A model generated the notes under the pieces. That model was not told the DNA's origin. It searched no databases and saw only the letters and a list, made by a program, of their open reading frames with translations. From Mesorhizobium sp. AR02 (GTDB lineage Bacteria > Pseudomonadota > Alphaproteobacteria > Rhizobiales > Rhizobiaceae), in assembly GCF_024746835.1 (NCBI RefSeq), contig NZ_CP080531.1, forward strand, positions 5,104,001 through 5,168,000: a DNA stretch of 64,000 nt, written 5' to 3'. Below, in pieces: positions 6,867 to 16,252 of the stretch. The stretch's first letter is position 1. Every line of letters begins with the position of its first letter. A program made the translations under genes and the position numbers.

Positions 6867-9800
6867 ATGAACATTTCCGCGCCCTTCATTATCAGGCCGA
6901 TCGCCACCACGCTCCTGGCCATCGGTGTGACGCTGGTCGGGCTGGTGGCGTATTTCCTGCTGCCGATCGCCGGCGTGCCGCAGGTCGAAATCCCGACGCT
7001 GCAGATCTCGGCCAACCTGCCGGGGTCGAACGCCGAGACGATGGCGACGACGGTTGCCGCACCGCTGGAAAGGCAGCTGGCGCTGATTTCGGGCGTGACG
7101 TCGATCAGTTCGAGCAGTTCGCTCGGGCGCACCTCGATCCAGGTCGAGTTCGACCTCGACCGCAGCCTCGACGGCGCAGCACAAGATGTGCAGACCGCGA
7201 TCAGCGCCGCCAGCGGCGATCTGCCGAAGGACCTTCCCAGTCCGCCGACCTACGAGAAAGCCAATCCGGCCGACGCGCAGCTGATGTCGATCGCGGTCAC
7301 CTCCACCGACCTGCCGATCGACAAGGTCGACGACTATGTCGAGAACTATTTGGCGCTGCAGCTGTCGCGGATCACCGGCGTCGGGCTCGTCGACTTCCAT
7401 GGCGAGCAGAAGTCGGCGGTCCGCGTCCAGGTGAACCCGTCAGCGGCGGCAGCCCTCGGCCTCAGCCTGGAAGACATCCGCGCCGCGATAGCGACGGCAA
7501 GCGTCAACGCGCCCAAAGGCACGTTGAATGGCCCCAGGCAATCGCTGACGCTCGCCGCCACCGACCAGCTTTCCAACGCGGCCTCGTTCAACTCGGTGAT
7601 CATCGCCTATCGCAACGGCGCGCCGGTCCGCATCAGCGACATCGGCGCGGCCATAGACGGCGTCGAGGATATAAGGCAGGCGGCATGGCTCGGCAGCCAG
7701 CGGGCCGTCATCATCGATGTCCACAAGCAGCCCGGTTTCAACATCAACCAGACGGTGCAGCTGATCAAGAACGCGCTGCCGGAGCTGCAGCGCACGCTAC
7801 CGCCTTCGGTCAAGATGCAGATCCTGGGCGACCGCACCCAGACGATCCGGGCTTCGGTTTCCGAGGTGCAGTTCACCATGGCGATCAGCATCGGTCTCGT
7901 CGTGCTGGTGATCTTCCTGTTCCTGCGGCATGTGCGCGCCACCCTCATCCCCAGCATCACCATTCCGGTGTCGCTGCTGTGCACCTGCGCGGTGATGTAC
8001 CTGCTCGGCTACACGATCGACAACGTGTCGCTGATGGCGCTGACCATTGCCGTCGGCTTCATCATCGACGACGCCATCGTCATGGTGGAAAACATCATCC
8101 GCCATATCGAGAATGGCGATGCGCCGCTGCAGGCGGCACTCAGCGGATCGCGCGAGATCGGCTTCACCATCATCTCGATGACGCTGTCGCTGGTCGCCGT
8201 CTTCATTCCACTGCTTTTGATGGGCGGCCTGATCGGCCGGCTGTTCCGCGAATTCGCGGTCGCCGTCAGCATCGCCATCATGATGTCGGGACTGATTTCG
8301 CTGACGCTGACGCCGATGATGTGCGGCAGGCTGTTGAAGCCGATCGACCACAATGCCCGCGAGAACATCGCGTCGCGGGCGCTGGAATCCGCCTTTGCCG
8401 GCATGCTGCATGTCTACGAGGTGGGGTTGCGCTGGGTGCTCAGGCACAAGCCGGTGATGCTGCTGTTCATGGCGGCGACGCTCGGCGCCACCGTCTATCT
8501 CTACCAGGTCATCCCGAAGGGGTTTTTCCCGCAGCAGGATAACGGCACCATTTCGGGCAGTTCGGAGGCGGCGCAGGACATCTCCTACGATGCCATGGTG
8601 CAGCGCCAGCACGAACTGGCCAAGGTGGTGACCGCCGACCCGGATGTTCAGACGGTCTACTACTGGGTCGGCGCCAACCCGACCGTCAACAGCGGCCGGC
8701 TGATGATCGACCTCAAGCCGCTGCGCGAGCGCCATGCGACGGCGACGCAGGTGATCAACCGCCTGCGCAAGGCGGCGGCCAAGGTCGAGGGCATCGCCTT
8801 GTTCGGCCAGGCCCGCCAGGACGTGCAGATCGGCGCGCGGGTCAGCAAGACGCAGTACCAGTACACGCTGCAGGATCCCGACGTGAACGAGCTGTTCAAA
8901 TGGGCGCCGATCATGCTGGCCAAATTGCAGACCTTGCCCGAACTGCAGGACGTGACCGGAGACCTGCAGGCGAGAGCACCGAGGATGACGCTGAAGATCG
9001 ACCGCGACCTGATCGGCCAGCTCGGCATCACGCCGCAGGCCGTGGACGATACGCTGTACGACGCCTTCGGCCAGCGCCAGGTGGCGACCATCTTCACCCA
9101 GCTCGACCAGCACCATGTCGTGCTGGAGCTGCAGCCGCGCTTCCAGGAGGACGCCTCGGCGCTGGCCCGGCTGTTCGTGCGGTCCAGCACCAGCGGCCAG
9201 ATGGTGCCGCTGTCGGCGCTGGCGCATTACGAAACGTCGGTGTCGCCGCTGACGATCAACCACCAGGACCAGTTTCCGGCGGTGACGCTGTCGTTCAACC
9301 TGGCGGCCGGGCATTCGCTCGGCGACGCGATCACGGCGATCCAGAAGCTCGAACAGTCGATGATCCTGCCGCCGGCGCTGACGACGCGCTACCAGGGTTC
9401 GGCCAAGGTGTTCCAGTCATCGCTGGCCAACCAGCCCTATCTGATCCTGGCGGCGATCATCGCCGTCTATATCGTGCTCGGCATCCTCTATGAGAGCTTC
9501 GTGCACCCGCTCACCATCCTGTCGACGCTGCCGTCGGCGGGAGTCGGCGCCTTCCTGGCGCTGATGGCGCTCGGCTATGATTTTTCGCTGATCGCGCTGA
9601 TCGGCGTCATCCTGCTGGTCGGCATCGTCAAGAAGAACGCCATCATGATGATCGACTTTGCGCTGGAGGGCGAGCGACGACGGAACCTGCCGGCGGAAGA
9701 GGCGATCTACCAGGCCTGCATCCTGCGCTTCCGGCCGATCATGATGACGACCATGGCGGCGCTCTTGGGCGGCCTGCCGCTGGCGCTGGGCAGCGGCGCC

Positions 9801-10064
9801 GGCTCCGAGCTTCGCCGGCCGCTGGGTATCGCCATCGTCGGCGGCTTGCTCCTGTCGCAGTTCCTGACGCTCTACACCACGCCCGTCATCTACATCTACC
9901 TCAGCCGGTTCAGCCATATCAGGTGGTTCTGGCGCCGCGAGGCCGATCCCGAAATCGTCGTGCCCGCCGCCGAGCCGGCGCTGGCGGCCAGCCCGTGGCC
10001 AGAGGTTCTACAAGGACCGCCGCCACCCAAGCGGCGCGAGACGCAGGTGGCGAAACGGCGCTGA
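6867..10064 (+). CDS. RND efflux permease, HAE-1 (AcrB/MdtC-like)
   Basis: A 1065-residue proton-driven multidrug pump. It begins MNISAPFIIRPIATTLLAIG, typical of MdtB/MdtC/MuxB-type pumps, and has 12 predicted membrane segments in two repeats with two large periplasmic loops. The proton-relay pair of aspartates is in TM4 (GFIIDDAIVMVENIIRHIE), and the second half has the matching LIGVILLVGIVKKNAIMMIDFAL segment with its lysine. The chosen start removes an upstream extension that overlaps the adaptor gene. The likely substrates are amphiphilic drugs, bile-salt-like compounds or plant phenolics, but nothing in the sequence narrows this. A C-terminal Pro/Arg-rich tail of about 45 residues is variable in the family. 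Confidence 0.95.
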   Translation: MNISAPFIIRPIATTLLAIGVTLVGLVAYFLLPIAGVPQVEIPTLQISANLPGSNAETMATTVAAPLERQLALISGVTSISSSSSLGRTSIQVEFDLDRSLDGAAQDVQTAISAASGDLPKDLPSPPTYEKANPADAQLMSIAVTSTDLPIDKVDDYVENYLALQLSRITGVGLVDFHGEQKSAVRVQVNPSAAAALGLSLEDIRAAIATASVNAPKGTLNGPRQSLTLAATDQLSNAASFNSVIIAYRNGAPVRISDIGAAIDGVEDIRQAAWLGSQRAVIIDVHKQPGFNINQTVQLIKNALPELQRTLPPSVKMQILGDRTQTIRASVSEVQFTMAISIGLVVLVIFLFLRHVRATLIPSITIPVSLLCTCAVMYLLGYTIDNVSLMALTIAVGFIIDDAIVMVENIIRHIENGDAPLQAALSGSREIGFTIISMTLSLVAVFIPLLLMGGLIGRLFREFAVAVSIAIMMSGLISLTLTPMMCGRLLKPIDHNARENIASRALESAFAGMLHVYEVGLRWVLRHKPVMLLFMAATLGATVYLYQVIPKGFFPQQDNGTISGSSEAAQDISYDAMVQRQHELAKVVTADPDVQTVYYWVGANPTVNSGRLMIDLKPLRERHATATQVINRLRKAAAKVEGIALFGQARQDVQIGARVSKTQYQYTLQDPDVNELFKWAPIMLAKLQTLPELQDVTGDLQARAPRMTLKIDRDLIGQLGITPQAVDDTLYDAFGQRQVATIFTQLDQHHVVLELQPRFQEDASALARLFVRSSTSGQMVPLSALAHYETSVSPLTINHQDQFPAVTLSFNLAAGHSLGDAITAIQKLEQSMILPPALTTRYQGSAKVFQSSLANQPYLILAAIIAVYIVLGILYESFVHPLTILSTLPSAGVGAFLALMALGYDFSLIALIGVILLVGIVKKNAIMMIDFALEGERRRNLPAEEAIYQACILRFRPIMMTTMAALLGGLPLALGSGAGSELRRPLGIAIVGGLLLSQFLTLYTTPVIYIYLSRFSHIRWFWRREADPEIVVPAAEPALAASPWPEVLQGPPPPKRRETQVAKRR

Positions 10065-10150
10065 AGGGCGGCTGCGACCGCCGCTTGGGTCTTTCGCTGT
10101 GTTGTGCCGATCGCTACAGCTTGGCCTGACATCAACGAAAGGCCGAGCGT

Positions 10151-10732
10151 ATGAGCAGCGTGCTACCCCAAATCCATCTGGTCCGGCATGGCGAAACGGC
10201 GTGGAGTCTTTCGGGGCAGCATACCGGCCGCACCGACATGCCGCTGACGCCGGCAGGCGAAGCCGCCGCGCGGGGCGTCGCGGAGCGCCTGAAAGGCCTG
10301 GCGTTCTCGGCGGTGTGGTCGAGCCCCTCGCAGCGCGCCTACAACACCAGCGTGCTTGCCGGCTTTGGCGCGCAGAGCGTCAGAAACGACGATCTGCAGG
10401 AGTGGGATTACGGCGCCTATGAGGGGCGGACAACCAAAGAAATCCTGGCCGAGCGGCCGGGCTGGAACGTGTTTCGCGACGGCTGTCCGCAAGGCGAGAT
10501 GGCGGCCGATGTCGGCGCGCGCGCCGACAGGATCATCAGACAGCTTCGCGAAGCTGGCGGCTCGACCCTGATCTTTTCCAGCGCGCATTTCCTGCGCGTG
10601 CTGACGGCCCGCTGGCTCGGCCTGCCGCCCGAAGGCGGGGCGCTGTTCGTGCTCGATACGGCCAGCATCAGCGTGCTCGGCTACGAGCACGATCTCAGCG
10701 AGCCTGTCGTGCGCAAATGGAACCAGAAATAG
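10151..10732 (+). CDS. Histidine phosphatase family protein (phosphoglycerate mutase-like)
   Basis: A 193-residue cytosolic protein with the catalytic RHG motif at the start (IHLVRHGETAWS), the arginine and Ser/Thr of the substrate pocket (SSPSQRAYNTS), the proton-donor region LQEWDYGAYEG and the second catalytic histidine in IFSSAHFLRVLTARWLG. It is shorter than true cofactor-dependent phosphoglycerate mutases and resembles small broad-specificity phosphatases of the CobC/GpmB type. It follows the RND operon by about 85 bases but has no evident link to efflux. Confidence 0.9.
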   Translation: MSSVLPQIHLVRHGETAWSLSGQHTGRTDMPLTPAGEAAARGVAERLKGLAFSAVWSSPSQRAYNTSVLAGFGAQSVRNDDLQEWDYGAYEGRTTKEILAERPGWNVFRDGCPQGEMAADVGARADRIIRQLREAGGSTLIFSSAHFLRVLTARWLGLPPEGGALFVLDTASISVLGYEHDLSEPVVRKWNQK

Positions 10733-10837
10733 CGGGCACCGCTCAAGCTCTTCCGTACTCTCACCCTTCAGTCTCCTGACACAAATTCCGCGCTGCCAGT
10801 GTATGGTCGGCGGCGTCAGTCAGAGAGGGATTTGTCC

Positions 10838-11269
10838 ATGTCAAAAGAGTTGGTGCGCGACCTGTTCGACAGGTGGGAACGGGTCTGGGTGGACGGCCAA
10901 TACGATCTGATCCCGGCTTGCGTCGGCTCGCACTATATCCGGCATGACGAGAAGGGCGACCGCACGGTGACGCGCGAGGACTATACGGCGGAACTCGCTT
11001 CCGTCCGGGATGGCCGGCCGGGCATCCGTGTCGTCGTTTATGATCACGCCTTCACGGATGACAGCGCATGGTTTCGCTTTTCCTTCGTGTGGCCCGATCC
11101 CGAAACCGGCGAACCGCGCAGCCGGGCCGGCATGCAAAGCTACCGGATCGAGGATGGCAAGCTCGCTGAAACCTGGATTTCGATGCTGGCGCCAGACACG
11201 AAATGGACGGATGCGACCGCCCAGGACCGCTGGACGAGCACCAGCCGATCTCCGCAGAAATCGACCTGA
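10838..11269 (+). CDS. SnoaL-like / nuclear transport factor 2 family protein
   Basis: A 143-residue protein with the cone-shaped NTF2-like fold pattern: an N-terminal helix (KELVRDLFDRWERVWVDGQYDLI), a YIRHDE segment, a conserved Arg/Asp-rich middle (REDYTAELASVRDGRPGI) and a C-terminal beta-sheet (AWFRFSFVWPDPETG, MQSYRIEDGKLAETWISM). Such proteins are small-molecule-binding enzymes such as cyclases or hydrolases, or stand-alone binding domains. The function here is unknown. The ATG at 10838 is preferred over one 39 bases upstream because the family normally starts at this helix. Confidence 0.8.
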   Translation: MSKELVRDLFDRWERVWVDGQYDLIPACVGSHYIRHDEKGDRTVTREDYTAELASVRDGRPGIRVVVYDHAFTDDSAWFRFSFVWPDPETGEPRSRAGMQSYRIEDGKLAETWISMLAPDTKWTDATAQDRWTSTSRSPQKST

Positions 11270-11288
11270 CGCCCGTCCGCGTCCGCCC

Positions 11289-11690
11289 CTACTTATCGAA
11301 CTTCCGGATCGCCTCGGCGGTCACCGGCGTGAAGAAATTCACCAGATTGCCGTCGGGGTCACGGAACAGCGGCGAGCGGTTGCCCCAGGGCATGGTGGTC
11401 GGCTTCTGCACGGTTGTGTCCCTGATGAAGTCCGACAGCCTGGCGAATTCGGCATCGACGTCGCCGACGCGGAATTCGAGGATGGCGGTGTGGTTGTCGG
11501 CGGGGCGGGCGATGTCGCCGCCGAACAGCATCAAGGTGCGCGTGCTGCCGATCGCCAGCGTGCAAGAAGGTGTCGCCAGTTCGGCGAAGTCTTCCGTGTA
11601 GACCGTCACCGGCATGCCGGTGATCTCGCCGTAGAAGCGCACGAGGCGCTGAACATCTGAGGTGATGATGCGGACAGAGACGAAATTCAT
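11289..11690 (-). CDS. VOC family (glyoxalase/bleomycin-resistance-like) protein
   Basis: A 133-residue vicinal-oxygen-chelate protein. It starts with MNFVSVRIITSDVQRLVRFY and ends with the second beta-alpha-beta half (HTAILEFRVGDVDAEFARL, FRDPDGNLVNFFTPV), including the FRDPDGN metal-binding region. Members bind a divalent metal and act as dioxygenases, glyoxalases, isomerases or antibiotic-binding proteins. It lies downstream of a sigma factor and an SDR gene on the same strand, with about 100 bases between stop and start, so it could be the last gene of that unit. Confidence 0.85.
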   Translation of the reverse strand: MNFVSVRIITSDVQRLVRFYGEITGMPVTVYTEDFAELATPSCTLAIGSTRTLMLFGGDIARPADNHTAILEFRVGDVDAEFARLSDFIRDTTVQKPTTMPWGNRSPLFRDPDGNLVNFFTPVTAEAIRKFDK

Positions 11691-11788
11691 CGCATTGGCT
11701 CCTTGATCGCTGAAGCCGCGGCTGGGCTCCCAAGCAATCTATAGGCCAGGCCTCCTGACAGCTTTCTGTCAGGAGAGGGGTGCGACGG

Positions 11789-12853
11789 CTACGCTTCCGG
11801 TTCGGACCACCTCTCCTGCACCATTGGCGGCAGGCCGAAGGCGGCGATCAGTTCTGCCGCGAGCGGGCCGACATAGACCGTGAGCGAGGCGATGCCGCCA
11901 TCGGCGGGCTCGATGACATGCAGCGACTGGGCGCGCCATTCGGGCTCCTGGTGGCGCTGGGCGTAGATCGCGACCGCCGGCTGGCCGTTGGCCCGTGTCG
12001 CCACCGCGCGGTAGCCGGCGAAATTGCCCCACACGGTTTTGAAGAAACCGTGGATCGCAGGGCGGCCCTGGTACCAGTCGCGCCATGGCGGCATGTGATA
12101 GGTGGCGTCCTCGCGCAGCAGAGCGATGAAGCCGTCGAGATTGGCGGCCTGCCAGGCCGCGATATAGCGTTCGAGCAGCAGGCCTTCCTGCGGGTTGGGT
12201 TGCGATCGCTGCAAGGGACGACCCTGCGGATAGCGCCCGCCGAGTGTCGCACGCGCCCGCTGTAGGGCGCTGTTGACCGAGGCCGTCGAGCCGCCCAGCA
12301 ACTGCGCGGTCTCCAGCGCCGACCAGCCCAGCACGTCGCACAGCAGAAGGGATGCGCGTTGCCGGGGCGGCAGCAGCTGGAGGGCGGCGACGAAGGCAAG
12401 CCGCACGGCCTCGCTTGTCTCGTAGCGTGCGTCCGGCCAAGGTTCGCCGTCGACTAGGTCCGGCAGCTCGGCGTCGGGGTAGGGCTCCAGCCAGGCAAGC
12501 TCGGTCGCCGGCCCGGCGGCGGCGCGCCCTTCGCTCGGTGGCCGGGCGGGTTCTTCGAGAATGCGATGCGCCGTGGCCCGCGCCTTGATGGCGTTGAGGC
12601 AGGCGTTGGTGGCGATGGTGTAGAGCCAGCCGCGCGGCGAGCCGCGCCCGTCGAATTGCGCGCGGCCGCGCCAGGCCTTCAGCAACGTCTCCTGGACGAG
12701 ATCGTCGGCCTCGTGCAGCGAGCCCATCATCCGGTAGCAATGCAGCTTCAGTTCGCGGCGGTGGGTCGTTGCCAGGCGCTCGAAGGCAGGCCGATCGAGG
12801 ATCGGCCGGCCTGTCGGGCTCAGCGGCTCAAGCGGGCCGGGAGCGTCTGTCAT
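11789..12853 (-). CDS. ECF sigma-70 factor with C-terminal SnoaL domain (SigJ/TIGR02960-like)
   Basis: A 354-residue extracytoplasmic-function sigma factor. Region 2 covers about residues 25-95 (LATTHRRELKLHCYRMMGSLHEADDLVQETLLKAWR), region 4 about 150-205 (LPPRQRASLLLCDVLGWSALETAQLLGGSTASVNSALQRAR). A SnoaL-like domain fills residues 220-340 (YIAAWQAANLDGFIALLREDATYHMPPW). In this architecture the C-terminal domain is thought to modulate sigma activity in place of an anti-sigma factor, and no anti-sigma gene is seen nearby. It lies between an SDR gene (stop 43 bases upstream of its start) and a VOC gene, which may be co-transcribed. Confidence 0.9.
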   Translation of the reverse strand: MTDAPGPLEPLSPTGRPILDRPAFERLATTHRRELKLHCYRMMGSLHEADDLVQETLLKAWRGRAQFDGRGSPRGWLYTIATNACLNAIKARATAHRILEEPARPPSEGRAAAGPATELAWLEPYPDAELPDLVDGEPWPDARYETSEAVRLAFVAALQLLPPRQRASLLLCDVLGWSALETAQLLGGSTASVNSALQRARATLGGRYPQGRPLQRSQPNPQEGLLLERYIAAWQAANLDGFIALLREDATYHMPPWRDWYQGRPAIHGFFKTVWGNFAGYRAVATRANGQPAVAIYAQRHQEPEWRAQSLHVIEPADGGIASLTVYVGPLAAELIAAFGLPPMVQERWSEPEA

Positions 12854-12895
12854 GTCGAGCCTGCCGTGTGGAATTTACCTTCCATCCTGCGCGCC

Positions 12896-13642
12896 TCATG
12901 CCGCCGCTGCAAGGCCGCTGCCGCTGACCGTGAAGGCGGTGCCTTGCACCTTGCCGCCGGCGAGCGCGACCACGGCGCGTCCGACATCGGCGGGTGTCTG
13001 CACATCGCTCATGCTGGCCAGGAAATCCGCCGGGCTGATGCCGAGATATGCGGAGATACCTGTAATGCCGCGCTGGCCGACGCCGGTGCCGGTCATGATG
13101 CGCATCGGCGCCAGCGCCATGAAGCGCAGGCCGAGGCCCAGCCGGTCGGCCTCCTTCTGGCTGTGCGCGGCCAGGAACATCTGCATGCGCTTGGCGCCGG
13201 AATAGCCGCCGGAGTTGGGCGGGCCGCCGCTGAGCGCGGCGCCACTGGAGATCAGCACCACGCGGCTGCCCGGCTTAAGCCCACCGCGCAGGGCGGCCTT
13301 GCAGAACAGGAACGATGCCTTGACGTCCGTCTCCCAATTCGCCGAGAAATCGTCCCAGCTCTGGTCCTGGATGGAGGCCGACGGAGCGAAGGCACCGGCG
13401 CAGATCACCAGCACGTCCGGCTCCAGCGCGGCGAACACTCTATCGGGCGCGGCCTCCTGCGTGGCGTCGGCGGCAAGCGTCTTCACGCCTGACGCCTCCC
13501 AGGAGAGCTCCTTCAAAGCTTCCGTGCCGCGGGCGACGGCAAGCACCGTCGCCCCCTCGCTGAGCGCAGCTTCCACGATCGAGCGGCCGACACCCCGGCT
13601 GCCTCCGACCACGACGACATTTTGACCCTTCAACGATCCCAT
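12896..13642 (-). CDS. Short-chain dehydrogenase/reductase
   Basis: A 248-residue Rossmann-fold oxidoreductase. The NAD(P)-binding motif is near the start (VVVVGGSRGVGRSIV). The catalytic Tyr-x3-Lys is within GGYSGAKRMQMFLAA, preceded by the serine in VVLISSGAAL. An arginine after the first beta strand (ARGTEA) would suit NADPH. The substrate is unknown. It is immediately upstream of the SnoaL-fused sigma factor on the same strand with a short spacer, so it is probably the first gene of that operon. Confidence 0.88.
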   Translation of the reverse strand: MGSLKGQNVVVVGGSRGVGRSIVEAALSEGATVLAVARGTEALKELSWEASGVKTLAADATQEAAPDRVFAALEPDVLVICAGAFAPSASIQDQSWDDFSANWETDVKASFLFCKAALRGGLKPGSRVVLISSGAALSGGPPNSGGYSGAKRMQMFLAAHSQKEADRLGLGLRFMALAPMRIMTGTGVGQRGITGISAYLGISPADFLASMSDVQTPADVGRAVVALAGGKVQGTAFTVSGSGLAAAA

Positions 13643-13931
13643 GGATCACCTCGCTTTTCCGGCCCGGAGGATTCCGGTGCCTGTAGGTGAAGACAGTGGG
13701 GGCGGGTGGAAATCATCGGTGCGGGGCAAAAAGATTTCTCGGGCCGCCTGCCAGGCGCTGTCGCAGACAAGCTTGGGGGATCGCGGACATAGTGCGCTGA
13801 TCGAGCGAAGGACGCTGGGAAGTCGTTGAAGCGCGGTGCCTATAAGAAGCGCGACAAAGTCGCCTGGGTCTGCCGCATTGACCCCGCTATACCCGCGGGC
13901 GACAAGGCTCCTGAACCTTGGGAACCTTCGC

Positions 13932-14531
13932 ATGCTGAGCACGATAGGGGCGGCTATCGCCTTGTTTGTCGCCACGAATATCGATGACATCTTCGTGCTT
14001 CTCGGCTTCTTCGCGGATCGGAAATTCCGCGCCAGCCAGGTCATCATCGGGCAATATCTTGGCGTCGCGGCCCTCGTGGCCGTGAGCGTCCTTGCCTCTC
14101 TGATCTCGCTCGTTGTCGCGCCGGAATATGTTGGCTTGCTTGGCCTGCTTCCAATCCTGATAGGGCTCAAGAGGCTCTACAATCTATGGAAAGGCGAGGC
14201 AGACGACGAGACAGACGTTCCGGCTGCCGCTGGACTGGGCAACATCCTTGCCGTCGCCGCGGTCACGGTGGCGAATGGCGGCGACAATATCGGCATCTAT
14301 ACGCCTGCCTTTGCCACCAGCACGAGCGCCGAGATAACCATCATGGTCGTCGTATTCGCGATCATGGTGGCGATCTGGCTGGCCTTCTCGCATTGGCTGG
14401 TCAACCACCCCTCGCTGGGCGCGCCTATCCGGCGCTATGGACACATCGCAGTGCCCTTCGTCCTGATCGCAATCGGTATCCTCGTTCTGCACGAGCAGAA
14501 TTCACTGTCTCTGCTTCAAAATTTGAACTGA
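13932..14531 (+). CDS. CadD-family cadmium/heavy-metal transporter
   Basis: A 199-residue membrane protein with about five or six transmembrane helices and the two acidic signature motifs of the CadD (LysE-related) family: ATNIDDIFVLLGFF in the first helix and TVANGGDNIGIYTP in the second half. These Asp/Asn motifs are thought to bind the exported divalent cation. The ATG at 13932 places the NIDD motif 16-19 residues in, as usual; an in-frame start 96 bases upstream would add a non-conserved extension. It is convergent with the pseudouridine synthase gene. Confidence 0.85.
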   Translation: MLSTIGAAIALFVATNIDDIFVLLGFFADRKFRASQVIIGQYLGVAALVAVSVLASLISLVVAPEYVGLLGLLPILIGLKRLYNLWKGEADDETDVPAAAGLGNILAVAAVTVANGGDNIGIYTPAFATSTSAEITIMVVVFAIMVAIWLAFSHWLVNHPSLGAPIRRYGHIAVPFVLIAIGILVLHEQNSLSLLQNLN

Positions 14532-14589
14532 CCCACTACCCCTTCGTCCACCCGTTTGCCAAAGATCGGCTTGCGGGCGGGACGCTTGC

Positions 14590-15339
14590 TCAGCCCGCCA
14601 GCAGCGCCAGCTCCTCCGCCGTCAAATGCCGCGCCGTGCCCTTGGCGAGGTCGCCGAGCGGCAGCCGGCCGATGGCGATGCGGATGAGGCGCTTGACCTC
14701 GATGCCGTGGGCGGCGAGCAGGCGGCGGATGTGGCGATTGCGGCCCTCGTCGAGCACGATCTCCAGCCAGGCGGTGCGGCCGCCGCTGCGCAAAAGCGCG
14801 ATCGAGTTTGCCGTCAAGCTCTCGCCGTCGACGGTGACGCCCGCGCGTAGTGCCTCCAGCATCGCTTCGTTGGGCACCGCGCCGACCTGCACATGATAGG
14901 TCTTGGGCAGATGTGAGGCCGGGTCCATCAGCCGGTTGGCGAAGCGTGTGTCGTTGGTCATCAGGAGCAGGCCTTCGCTCGCCTTGTCGAGGCGGCCGAC
15001 CGGCGAGACGAATGGCAAATCGAGCCCTTCGAGGCAAGCATAGACAGTGTCGCGCTGTTGCGGGTCGTCGCGGGTGGTGACCAGCCCGCGCGGCTTGTTG
15101 AGCATGACATAGACCTTGCGCTCGGCAACGACATGCTCGCCATCGACGACGATGCGGTCGCGGTTCAGGTCGACGCGAAGTGCTGCATCGCGCACCACCT
15201 TGCCGCCGACGCGCACGCGGCCCTCCGCGATCAACACCTCGGCCTGCGTGCGCGAGCACAGGCCGAGTTTTGACAGCGCGCGGTTCAGGCTGACGCCGGT
15301 GCTGGCCGGCCTGCCGGTGGGTGGTGGTCTTGATGCCAT
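14590..15339 (-). CDS. RluB/RsuA-family rRNA pseudouridine synthase
   Basis: A 249-residue RNA-modifying enzyme with an N-terminal S4 RNA-binding domain (SLNRALSKLGLCSRTQAEVLIAEGRV in two parts, about residues 17-60) followed by the RsuA-type catalytic domain. The catalytic aspartate is in PVGRLDKASEGLLLMTND, and the terminal motif NRHIRRLLAAHGIEVKRLIR is present. It should isomerise a specific uridine in 23S or 16S rRNA. The start was set at MASRPP because the 21 residues before it lack conservation and would come from the upstream intergenic sequence. Confidence 0.92.
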   Translation of the reverse strand: MASRPPPTGRPASTGVSLNRALSKLGLCSRTQAEVLIAEGRVRVGGKVVRDAALRVDLNRDRIVVDGEHVVAERKVYVMLNKPRGLVTTRDDPQQRDTVYACLEGLDLPFVSPVGRLDKASEGLLLMTNDTRFANRLMDPASHLPKTYHVQVGAVPNEAMLEALRAGVTVDGESLTANSIALLRSGGRTAWLEIVLDEGRNRHIRRLLAAHGIEVKRLIRIAIGRLPLGDLAKGTARHLTAEELALLAG

Positions 15340-15427
15340 GCTGATCCGGTCGGTTGCATCAGACAGATGGCACGGGCCGCGATGGCTCCGCAAGCCGTAC
15401 ACGCACTGCGCTGAAGCGGCTGACCGC

Positions 15428-16252
15428 TCAATCCTGCCCGTTGAAAAACGCCGTCAGCACCGGCGCATGCGCGGCGGGTTTCAGCATATGGTTCTGGCCT
15501 GCCAGTGTCTGGTGGCGGGCATTGGGCAGAGCTTTGGCCAACGCCTTGTTGCCATGGCGCATCCAGGGCGGGCTCTTGCCGCCATCGGTCACCAGTGTCG
15601 GCACGCTGAGCGCGATCCAGCGGGAAGGGTCCAACGGCTTGCCGAGCTGATCGCCGGCGACGATGGCGCCGTCATAAGGCAGCGTATGTGCCACCGCCTT
15701 GAGCTTGCGCCAGATCGGCGTCAGCTTCATGACCGCGATCAGCAGGCCGGGCATGCCGACCGATTTGAGGAAGGCGCTCACAGCGTCGCCGCGCCGGTCG
15801 TCCGCGATGGCTTGCCTGATCGTTGCCCAGTCGCCTTGCGTGGTCGCGCGGCTGTCGTCGACGATCAGCGGCGCTTCATAGAGCGCCAGCCTGCTGATGC
15901 CGGGCAGGCGGGCTGCCGCCATCAGCGCCAGCATGGCGCCTGAAGACATGCCCCAGACATAGGCTTCACCGCCGGCCGCCTGCAGCACGGCCTCGATGTC
16001 ATCGACCTCGCGCTCGACGGCGTAAGGCAAGGTGTCGCCGCTGTCGCCACGGCCACGGCGGTCGTAGCGAAACACGGTGAAATCGCCTTCCAGCGCCTTG
16101 GCCAGCGGGCCGCTCGGACCCATGGCGCGCGAGCAGAGCGCGCCGTCGACGAGGATGAGCGGATGGCCCTGGCCTCGGCGCTCGCAGGCGATCGGCGTTC
16201 CATCCCGCGACAACACGGCTTGCGTGGTCGGCTTGGCGCTTTCAGCCAGCAT
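15428..16252 (-). CDS. Alpha/beta-fold hydrolase
   Basis: A 274-residue cytoplasmic alpha/beta hydrolase. The oxyanion-side HPLILVDGALCS, the FRYDRRGRGDSG motif, the nucleophile elbow WGMSSGAMLAL (Ser near residue 103) and a C-terminal catalytic His in AGQNHMLKP are visible. The cognate ester or amide substrate is unknown. Its start overlaps the end of the SRPBCC gene by 11 bases, so it is the third gene of a coupled ArsR-SRPBCC-hydrolase operon. Confidence 0.88.
   Translation of the reverse strand: MLAESAKPTTQAVLSRDGTPIACERRGQGHPLILVDGALCSRAMGPSGPLAKALEGDFTVFRYDRRGRGDSGDTLPYAVEREVDDIEAVLQAAGGEAYVWGMSSGAMLALMAAARLPGISRLALYEAPLIVDDSRATTQGDWATIRQAIADDRRGDAVSAFLKSVGMPGLLIAVMKLTPIWRKLKAVAHTLPYDGAIVAGDQLGKPLDPSRWIALSVPTLVTDGGKSPPWMRHGNKALAKALPNARHQTLAGQNHMLKPAAHAPVLTAFFNGQD

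Noticed and set aside
7797..9314. 505-codon minus-strand open frame opposite the RND pump
   Set aside because: Low-complexity Arg/His/Gln-rich translation lying entirely within a clear RND permease gene.
13836..13931. Possible riboswitch before the CadD-type transporter
   Set aside because: The leader is GC-rich with a small hairpin, but I could not match it to a known metal or guanidine riboswitch consensus.
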